From assembly GCA_036648855.1 (NCBI GenBank), contig JAVWCU010000009.1:1-34438 (forward strand): 34,438 nt of DNA, given 5' to 3'. Position numbers and translations under genes: made by a program. Numbering within the stretch: position 1 is the stretch's first letter; each line of letters opens with the position of its first letter. Shown one piece after another: positions 24,476 through 32,500 of this stretch. Below the pieces are notes generated by a model. The model worked only from the letters and a program-made list of their open reading frames with translations, was not told the DNA's origin and did not search any database. The stretch is from Faecenecus sp036648855 (lineage in GTDB: Bacteria; Bacillota_I; Bacilli_A; RF39; UBA660).

Positions 24476-25336
24476 ATGAAAGATACTAACAAAATTACTG
24501 TACGGAAGAGTCAAGAATTATTCTCTTTCTTAGAAGAACAGTTTCCAGAATATTCTCACAAGAAAATTAAATTACTATTAGCACATCATTCTGTTTTAGT
24601 TAATAAAGTTATTACTACTCAATTTAATCAAGAACTAGAAAAAGGCCAAATTGTTGAAATAAAAGACGCTAAATTTTATGGAAAGATTAATGATAATAGA
24701 CTAGTTATTCTTATGGAAGATAATGATTTAATAGCAGTATCAAAGCCAGCGGGGTTATTATCTGTTTCAACAGAAAAAGAAAAAAATAAAACTATGTTTC
24801 ATATTGTTAGTAATTATGTAAAACAAGCTAATCCAAATAATAAGATATTTGTTGTTCACCGTTTAGATAAAGATACATCAGGAGTATTAGTATTTGCTAA
24901 GAATGAAACTGCTAAACATAAACTTCAAGATCATTGGGAAGAACTAGTTAAAAAACGCGTTTATTTAGCTATTGTTGAAGGAAATGTTCCTACAGATAAA
25001 GGGACTATTAAAAGTTATTTTAAAGAAACAGAAACTTTTAGAGTTTATTCAACTGATGATAGAGTAAATGGTAAGTTAGCTATCACGCATTATAAAAAAT
25101 TAAAAGAAACCAAAGATTATACTTGGCTAGAAGTATCTTTAGAAACAGGTAGAAAAAACCAAATTAGAGTTCATATGCAAGATATGAAAACCCCAATTGT
25201 TGGAGATAAAAAATATGGTTCTACAAAGGACCCTCTTCATAGACTTGGTTTACATGCTCATATTTTAGAACTAGTTCACCCTAAAACTAATCAATTAATA
25301 AAAATAGTAGCGCCTATTCCTACTATATTAAAGTAA
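24476..25336 (+). CDS. RluA/RluD-family pseudouridine synthase
   Basis: RNA pseudouridine synthase of 286 aa. The N-terminal S4-like domain (about 8-60: SFLEEQFPEYSHKKIKLLLAHHSVLVN) binds RNA. The catalytic domain holds the family motif HRLDKDTSGVLVFAKN (H128-N143) with the catalytic D131, and later GRKNQIRVHM and VGDKKYGS, all conserved. RBS TAGGAGGT. It stands alone between two tRNA-Arg genes. The target (23S rRNA or tRNA uridine) cannot be told from the motifs; RluD-like genes in Bacilli (ylyB, yjbO, yhcT) show the same layout. Confidence 0.92.
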   Translation: MKDTNKITVRKSQELFSFLEEQFPEYSHKKIKLLLAHHSVLVNKVITTQFNQELEKGQIVEIKDAKFYGKINDNRLVILMEDNDLIAVSKPAGLLSVSTEKEKNKTMFHIVSNYVKQANPNNKIFVVHRLDKDTSGVLVFAKNETAKHKLQDHWEELVKKRVYLAIVEGNVPTDKGTIKSYFKETETFRVYSTDDRVNGKLAITHYKKLKETKDYTWLEVSLETGRKNQIRVHMQDMKTPIVGDKKYGSTKDPLHRLGLHAHILELVHPKTNQLIKIVAPIPTILK

Positions 25337-25354
25337 CTACATAATAAAATATAT

Positions 25355-25362
25355 GATATAAT
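25355..25362 (+). promoter_or_regulatory. Promoter of tRNA-Arg(CCG)
   Basis: TGATATAAT with TATAAT at 25357-25362, about 15 nt before the tRNA, which puts the start of transcription within a few bases of the mature 5' end. Confidence 0.55.
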
Positions 25363-25377
25363 ATCTATTATATATTT

Positions 25378-25454
25378 GTCCACGTAGCTCATCAGGATAG
25401 AGCGGTAGCCTCCGACGCTACAGGCAGTAGGTTCGATTCCTATCGTGGACACCA
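25378..25454 (+). tRNA. tRNA-Arg (anticodon CCG)
   Basis: A 77-nt cloverleaf with acceptor GTCCACG/CGTGGAC, anticodon loop CTCCGAC (CCG, reads CGG), T loop TTCGATT and encoded CCA. The D loop ATCAGGATA contains the arginine A20. Confidence 0.95.
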
Positions 25455-25467
25455 AGTAAGTATATAT

Positions 25468-25493
25468 AATCCTTATTTTTAAGGATTTTTTTT
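25468..25493 (+). terminator. Terminator after tRNA-Arg(CCG)
   Basis: AATCCTTA-TTTT-TAAGGATT followed by a T run. Confidence 0.85.
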
Positions 25494-25564
25494 ATGCATA
25501 AATTTAATTCATTGACAAATATGTCTACTTAACAGTTAATTTTCACCTCTAAACCAAGTAAAGT

Positions 25565-25593
25565 TTGACTTTTCATAACTTTTATGTTAAAAT
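25565..25593 (+). promoter_or_regulatory. Promoter of the dockerin-cohesin operon
   Basis: TTGACT (25565-25570), 17 nt, TAAAAT (25588-25593) with an upstream TG. This is one of the best sigma-A promoters of the window, 54 nt before the dockerin gene start. A second weaker pair, TTGACA (25512-25517) and GTTAAT (25535-25540), lies upstream. Confidence 0.6.
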
Positions 25594-25646
25594 ATAGCCA
25601 CATTCATCAATATGATGTAATCATGGTTTTAAGGGGGTATAAAATT

Positions 25647-27272
25647 ATGAAAAAGATAGTTTCTTTAATTTTATCTATTATGTTGTTACTACAAGGATTT
25701 ACTTACTATATACCAGTAAATGCTTCTACTAACAATACTAAATTAATGTATGAAAATATTAGTGTGCCAATAACAAAAGGTAATTATGTTAATAATGTTT
25801 TTGATGTTGATGCTGATTACTTTAAGATAGGCAGTAATTTAGTTATAGATACTAGTGACTTTGAAAAGGCATATAGCTATAAACTAAGAATATATAGAGT
25901 ATTTGATGCAATCAATGTTTTATTTGAATGTAGTGGTAAAACAACTGATGGAAAAGTAATTGTTGATTTAGGGACTTCATCTACTAACCTTGCACCAGGT
26001 GAATATATATTCCAACTTGAAATAACTAATAAATTAACAACCTACACAGAAACACTTAATATTGGTTATTACTATTACAATGATTTAGATGCTGGTATAG
26101 CATATAAAGATGGAACACATGTAGCACCTATATCACCTATCCAGAAAAATCCAGATTCCGCTGTAAGTGAAGTAATGCTTAGTAGAAATAGAATTATGAT
26201 AGATAAAGATATTCAAATTAATCTATCTAATATGCATAATTTTGATCCTAATACAACTTATACTTACATGGTTGAATATGTTATTTTAGAACCTAACAAT
26301 ATATTAGGGGGTACATTACTTAAAGAAAATACCTTTACTCAAGATAAAGACATGATCTTAGTAATCCCCAATATTGATACATCTATATCATTAGCTTTAG
26401 AAAAGTATTCTATAGTTATTCATATTACAGATGATAAAGATAGTACGACAGCATTTACTGCTCAAATAGATTGTAAATTATATGATTTTAAATTAACAAA
26501 TGGTTCATTAAAGTTAGATACAGGAGTAACACCTATCTATACTAGAGATCAAGTTAACAATAGTTATTCTGAATTTCTAATAGATATGAATAACTTTACT
26601 AAAGATAAGACTTATTACTTATTAACTTCTGGTTATGGCTTAGATAAGAATGCTAACTATGAATATAAGTTAACCTTTAAAGATAAAGGTCAGGTTATTA
26701 CTTCTACTTCTTATCAAAATGTAGTAGGTAAAACTTTATTAGAAGGTGTTCCATTTACTAGAAGCCTAGCTAATGATTTACCTTTTGATGAAATAGTGCT
26801 TACAGTTAAAGCCGGAGCTGCTTTTGAATCATACCGTTACTTATTTTCTAACTTTGCCTTAAATAACAGTTTATTTATAGTAGATTCAATTAGACAGGCT
26901 ATCTTAGTTAAAGAAGGAACTAAGGCTACTGATATTAAAAATAGTAGTCAGTTTACTAGTCAAATTGGTACTCAGTTTAGTATTAACATAGATTCTACTA
27001 TTAGTGGAGATACAGTTGTAACTGGTAGTAATTTAACTATAAATTTAAATGGACAGTCTATATTAACTTATCAGATTGCAGTAATAGGGGATAACAGTGG
27101 AGATGGTAAAGTTACTATGTCAGATGTTATTCGTTTAAGAAAGCATTTAGCAGATATTGATTTATTAACAGGAATTAATTTAACAGCATCTGATGTCAAT
27201 AAAGATAGTAATGTTACTATGTCAGATGTTATTCGTTTAAGAAAACATTTGGCTGGAATAGAAAGTTTATAA
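25647..27272 (+). CDS. Secreted protein with C-terminal dockerin
   Basis: Exported protein of 541 aa. It begins with a signal peptide (MKKIVSLILSIMLLLQGF..PVNAS). Residues 30-480 look like several beta-sandwich modules without a motif I can name. The C-terminal 60 residues are a type I-like dockerin: two F-hand repeats, DNSGDGKVTMSDVIRLRKHL and DVNKDSNVTMSDVIRLRKHL, each with Asp/Asn at calcium-loop positions 1, 3, 5 and 12. The predicted role is binding to the cohesin of the next gene, 15 nt downstream, outside the cell. No glycoside hydrolase domain is seen. The ATG at 25647 follows AAGGGGGT; the longer frame to 25584 has no RBS. Confidence 0.82.
   Translation: MKKIVSLILSIMLLLQGFTYYIPVNASTNNTKLMYENISVPITKGNYVNNVFDVDADYFKIGSNLVIDTSDFEKAYSYKLRIYRVFDAINVLFECSGKTTDGKVIVDLGTSSTNLAPGEYIFQLEITNKLTTYTETLNIGYYYYNDLDAGIAYKDGTHVAPISPIQKNPDSAVSEVMLSRNRIMIDKDIQINLSNMHNFDPNTTYTYMVEYVILEPNNILGGTLLKENTFTQDKDMILVIPNIDTSISLALEKYSIVIHITDDKDSTTAFTAQIDCKLYDFKLTNGSLKLDTGVTPIYTRDQVNNSYSEFLIDMNNFTKDKTYYLLTSGYGLDKNANYEYKLTFKDKGQVITSTSYQNVVGKTLLEGVPFTRSLANDLPFDEIVLTVKAGAAFESYRYLFSNFALNNSLFIVDSIRQAILVKEGTKATDIKNSSQFTSQIGTQFSINIDSTISGDTVVTGSNLTINLNGQSILTYQIAVIGDNSGDGKVTMSDVIRLRKHLADIDLLTGINLTASDVNKDSNVTMSDVIRLRKHLAGIESL
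27111..27142 (+). repeat. Dockerin internal repeat, unit 1 (32 bp)
   Basis: The 32 bases here are repeated exactly at 27213-27244, an offset of 102 bp. They encode the second half of the calcium loop and the helix VTMSDVIRLRK of each dockerin repeat, with no silent change in that stretch. Confidence 0.85.
27213..27244 (+). repeat. Dockerin internal repeat, unit 2 (32 bp)
   Basis: Exact copy of 27111-27142. Such identity suggests a recent internal duplication or conversion. Confidence 0.85.
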
Positions 27273-27287
27273 GAGGGGGTACACATT

Positions 27288-29516
27288 ATGAAAAAGATAC
27301 TTTTAGGGATAATTGCTTTATTAAGTTTTATGTTATTACCACAAGTGGTTTTCGCCTCTAGTATGGGAGTAGGTTTAACTGGTACACAAAAGATTGATGC
27401 AGGTAGTCAGTTTACTATTAATATTACTGCCTCATCTAATGAAGGAGTATATGGTTTATTAGGAACTATTGATTATGATCATTCTAAGCTTACTCTTTTA
27501 ACAGCAGAAGGAATGAATGGTTTTAATGCAACAATGGGTAAGAACTTAGTTCTTGATGCCGCTAAGCCAGTAACAAATGGAGTAGTTGCTACTATTACTT
27601 TTAAAGCATCTAGTAATTTTGTAGTAGGAACTAGTACTACAATTACTTTTAAGAATATTTCTGGAGTTGTAGGAAGTAATGCTACTGATGTTAGTAGTGG
27701 TAATGCCTCTATTAATATAAGTGTTAATGTTCCCAAGTCAGGAGAAAATAATTTAGCAGATCTTAGAATAAATGGTACTACTATTAATGGTTTTAAAAGA
27801 GATACTATTTATTATGTCCTATCTAGAACTGATAGCGCTAGTCTTAGTATTGAGGCCTTAACTGTAGATAATAAAGCTTCTGTATCAGGAACAGGTGCTA
27901 AACAATTAAGATATGGTAAAAATAGTTTTGTCATAACTGTTTCAGCAGAAAATGGAGCTACTAAAAATTATACAATTGTTATAACTAGAAATGACAGTCG
28001 TAGTAATAATAACTATTTAAAAAGTTTAACTATAGAAAACCATAAATTAGATTTTAATAAAGATACGGTTTTATATTCTTTAACTGTAAATAATGATGTA
28101 ACTAGTATTACTATAGGAGGTTCTTCAGAAGATAATAAAGCTAACATTAATGGCCTTCAAGCTTATAGCTTAAATGAAGGGTTAAACAGTATTCACATTA
28201 CAGTAACAGCTGAAAATGGGGAAACAAGAGTTTATCAAGTTAATGTTATTCGTAAGCCTAGTGGTACTACAGTTTTATCTGATAATAATAATTTAAAAGA
28301 AATAGTTATAAATGGTAAAACAATTAATACTACATCTTCTACTTTTGGTTACTTAGTAACCTTTGATGAGACTGTTATTACTCCTATTATTACAGCAGTT
28401 TTAGAAGATAACAAAGCCGTTTATTCGGTTGTTAAACCTTATTCTTTAAAAGTAGGATCTAATACAGTGTTAATTAATGTAACAAGTGAAAGTGGTAAAG
28501 TAAGAACTTATACTTTATATGTTGTAAGACAAGATAGTTATCCATCTTATGGGGATCCAGTAGATGCCTCTATTTATCATATTAATTTAAATAAAGTGGA
28601 GTTAACTGAACAATTATTAACAGAGTTAAAAAGTAAAGATAAAACTTATTACTTAGACTATTATGATAATATGGGTAATATTCTTTATACATTAAAAATT
28701 AAATCTAAAGATTTACCAGCTACTAATCAAAGTTTAATAGAACTTGTTAAAGTAGAAACTGGTTATAAACAACTTCATAATAAAAACGTTCTATCTTATT
28801 ACTTAAATACTAAATTAAATAATTATAGTCTTTATGTAGGAGATAGATTCCAAAACACAGACAAGGTATACTTATATTTTTATCAAGATGGTAAATTAAG
28901 TAAACCTCAAACTATAAATATTACTAATGGTTATATAGAGTTAACTAAAGGACAAATAGGTAGTTATCTTTTAACTACAGAAAAAGTTAAGTTAAATATT
29001 AGTTTATCTTCTTTATTAAACATTATCTTAATTCTTATTACTTTAGCTTTAATTATTAGTTATATCAAAAACAAGCAAAATAAAGCTAAAAATAATGATA
29101 AACCTTCTCTACAAAATAAACCATTAGTTGAAAAACAAATAGTTATACCTGCTAAAAAAACTAAAGCAGATAAAACACTTGAAAAGAAAAAAGCTAAAGC
29201 AGATAAAGCACTTGAAAAGAAAAAAGCTAAAGATTTAAAAGCTCAGCTAAAGAAAAAGGCTAAGGATTTAGCATTAAAAGAATTAGAAACTACTAAGAAA
29301 GCTAAAGCTAAAGCTAAGGTCAAGACCAAGGCTAATAGTATTAAGATTAAGCCTATAATCGATGTTAAAGCTGAAACAAAAAGAATAAATAAAGAAAAAA
29401 AAGCTAGGGAATCAAATCCTACCAAATCAGTAGAACCAGTCATTACTAAAAAAACTAGTTCAACTAAAACAAATACTATTCCAACTAGAAATATTAAAAC
29501 TAAGAAAAGTAATTAA
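27288..29516 (+). CDS. Membrane-anchored cohesin protein
   Basis: Protein of 742 aa. Domains: signal peptide (1-23, ending VVFA), a cohesin domain (about 25-148; IDAGSQFTINITAS, GVYGLLGTIDYDHSKLTLL, NGVVATITFKAS), three cadherin-like beta-sandwich repeats (starts near 156, 242 and 334; each with L..L.I.G..., DNKA and a terminal TY.V.V.R), an unassigned domain (about 425-565), a transmembrane helix (about 570-590, LLNIILILITLALIISYI) and a cytoplasmic tail of about 150 residues very rich in Lys and Ala (ADKALEKKKAKDLKAQ). The cohesin should hold the dockerin protein encoded upstream; the basic tail may touch nucleic acid or acidic lipid heads. RBS AGAGGGGG. Start codon 15 nt after the dockerin gene. 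Confidence 0.83.
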   Translation: MKKILLGIIALLSFMLLPQVVFASSMGVGLTGTQKIDAGSQFTINITASSNEGVYGLLGTIDYDHSKLTLLTAEGMNGFNATMGKNLVLDAAKPVTNGVVATITFKASSNFVVGTSTTITFKNISGVVGSNATDVSSGNASINISVNVPKSGENNLADLRINGTTINGFKRDTIYYVLSRTDSASLSIEALTVDNKASVSGTGAKQLRYGKNSFVITVSAENGATKNYTIVITRNDSRSNNNYLKSLTIENHKLDFNKDTVLYSLTVNNDVTSITIGGSSEDNKANINGLQAYSLNEGLNSIHITVTAENGETRVYQVNVIRKPSGTTVLSDNNNLKEIVINGKTINTTSSTFGYLVTFDETVITPIITAVLEDNKAVYSVVKPYSLKVGSNTVLINVTSESGKVRTYTLYVVRQDSYPSYGDPVDASIYHINLNKVELTEQLLTELKSKDKTYYLDYYDNMGNILYTLKIKSKDLPATNQSLIELVKVETGYKQLHNKNVLSYYLNTKLNNYSLYVGDRFQNTDKVYLYFYQDGKLSKPQTINITNGYIELTKGQIGSYLLTTEKVKLNISLSSLLNIILILITLALIISYIKNKQNKAKNNDKPSLQNKPLVEKQIVIPAKKTKADKTLEKKKAKADKALEKKKAKDLKAQLKKKAKDLALKELETTKKAKAKAKVKTKANSIKIKPIIDVKAETKRINKEKKARESNPTKSVEPVITKKTSSTKTNTIPTRNIKTKKSN

Positions 29517-29540
29517 TATTATTAAAAGGGGGGAAATCAT

Positions 29541-32500
29541 ATGAACATATTTAAGAAACCAATTGCTAAAACAACTAAACAAATAGCTTCAGGCTTAACT
29601 GTTATAGCTATGTCTTTTCTTGCTTTTGTAGCGGGAACTGATGTTTATCAAAATACTATTAGCAAAAAGCCATTCCAAGCAGCAGCTATGTATATGGAAG
29701 CAAAAGGAATAAGTCTAACTAAAGACGAGGAGCTAGCTCTTCCATATCAGTTATTAGCAACTAGTTACCCTAGTTATTATAAGAATGTAGATGCATCTTG
29801 TATGACTCGTTCTTATATAAAAATAACTGGTAACAAGATGGAAAAAGTTGAGATGTGTGGTAATTCTACTGAACCTAGAATAGAGCTTAACGGATCTAGT
29901 TCTATTACTATCGAAGTAGGTAATACTTATGTTGAAGAAGGCGCTGTTATTTTAGGAGACTATAATTTAGATATTATTGTTTCTGGACATGTTGATACTT
30001 CTAAAACTGGCACATATTTACTTAACTATATAACAAGTGATAATACTATTACACCAAAAGTAAGGGTAGTAGAGGTTGTGGATACTACTGCTCCTAGTCT
30101 TACTTTAAATGGTAGTACTGTAGTTTACTTAAACAAAGGAACTAATTATAATGAACTATCTGGAGTTGCCACTGATAACTATGATAAAAACATCTTAGTT
30201 AAAGTCGTAACTAATAATGTTAATTCTAATGTAACTGGTGAATATAAAGTCACATATGAAGCAGTAGATAGTCATAATAATAAAACAGAAGCTACTAGAA
30301 CAGTTATTGTTTTAGAAAATATTCCTGTAATCAAATTAGCAGGACCTGCTTCTATCAATTTAAATTATTTAGAAACCTATCAAGAAGCAGGATTTAAGGC
30401 AACAGATGAAAAAGGAATTGATATAACTAATCAAGTCGTAGTTGTTAACAATGTTAATACTGCGGTTTTAGGAACTTATAATATTAGTTATACTGTAACT
30501 CGCTCAGATGGTCTAAAAATAGAAGTAATTAGAGAAGTAAGAGTAATAGATAATACTGCTCCTAGTCTTAAATTAAACGGAGATAGTCAAGTTACAATTC
30601 GTTTTAATAAAGATACTTATCAAGAATTAGGAGCCTTAGCAAGTGATAATTATGATCATATATTAACTAATAAAATAGTTAAAACTGGTTTCCTTGATGA
30701 AAAAAAGATAGGTACTTATTACTTAACTTATCAAGTAAGTGATTCTTCTCATAATAAAACCACTATTACTAGAATAGTCAAAGTAATAGATGATGAAGCT
30801 CCTGTTATTAAACTTAATGCTGGTAATAGCATTGAACTTAATATTAATAATGACTTTATTGATCCTTCATATACAGCTTTAGATAACTATGATCAAGATA
30901 TTACTAATAAAGTTCAAGTAAATAGAAGCAATCTTAATATGCATGTCCCAGGTGATTATGCTGTTACTTATTCTGTAAAAGATACTTCTAATAACGAAAC
31001 AACGACAACAAGATTAGTTAGAGTTAATGACTTAGAAGCTCCTGTTATTAAATTAAATGGACCAACTACTACTTATGTAGAATTAGGTAAAGTTTTTAAT
31101 GATCGAGGCGCTAATGTCACTGATAATCTTGATGCTCCTAAAGAGATAAAAGGAGTATTTTATAATAGCCAAGGACAAGTTGTAACAGAAATTAAAGAGT
31201 TAGGTACTTATACCGTTAATTATGATACAACTGATAAAGCAGGTAATAAAGCTCTAACAGTAGTTAGAACTGTTATCGTTAGAGATCAGTCTAAACCTTT
31301 AGTTAGTTTATCTAGTAACTCAGTGAAAAAATTTAGTCAAAGCGTAAGCGTTGATGTTTTAGCAGCGGATTTAAATGGAGCTTTAAAAACAGTTCAATAT
31401 GCTTGGACTACAACTGATGCTACTCCTCAAACTAATCAATTTATTATTTTTAATAATTATAATATTGATACTAATCATTTCTTAAATTTAAACAATGTAT
31501 CCGGAACTTATTATCTACATGTAGTTGCAACTGATGTAAATGGTAATACTTCTATTCCTAGAGCAATAGGACCTTTCTACTTAGATAATGAGGCTCCTAG
31601 TGTTAGCTATAGCCCAAATGGTTCAGTTGGTAATCAAATTAAAACAACTTTAAATATTACTGATTTAGGTAGTGGTATAAAAGAACAGTTATGTGCTTTT
31701 AGTAATAATAACACTACTTCTCCAACTGATTATGCTCCTTGTAATAATGGTGAAATAACTAAGCCTGGGTATGGTAGTTACTATCTTTGGGTAAAAACTA
31801 CTGATATAGTAGGAAATAGTAAAGAAGTAGTATCTAACCTATTTATAGCTGAAAAAGCTAAGCCAAGTATTACTTTTGATAACCAAGGACTTTATGTTAA
31901 TAAAGCCTTAAGTAAAGTAACTATGACAGCCTATGATGGTAAAACAATTAGTAAAATAGAATATGCTTGGGTTAAATTAGGAAATCCAGTCAAATATACA
32001 ACCTATACAGGACCTATTTCTAGCTTAATAGAGTTTAGTCAAGACAATATTAATGGTGATTATGAATTATGGGTTAAAGTAACAGATAATGAAAACGCCA
32101 TCTCTTCTATGACTAGTCCAGTCTTCCATGTTGATAGTACTAAACCAGTTATTAATATTAAAGAAGTAGTAACACCTAGTAAAAGCGTTACAGTCTTAGT
32201 AGATGTAAGCGATGAAAATATTCAAAATATTTATAAAATTGTTTCTACTAAAGCTTCAGTAACAGATAGTGATTTTACTAATGCTACTCTATGGACTGAT
32301 TATAAAACTAATCCTAAAATAGAAATAAAAGATGTAACTGGAGAATATTATATTCATATTCTAGCTTCTGATAAAGTTGGAAATAAGAGCCTAGTTTCAT
32401 CTAATAAATTAATTATAGATAATACTAAACCAGAAAAAGCTACTATTACTCCAAGTCAAGATTTAACTACTTGGATTAATAAACCTTTAGTTATTACTTT

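Noticed and set aside
64..29516. Genetic code 4 (TGA read as Trp)
   Set aside because: Every Trp in conserved motifs is TGG and all genes are full length under the standard code. Absence of TGA stops is noted as a finding, but there is no in-frame TGA to support reassignment.
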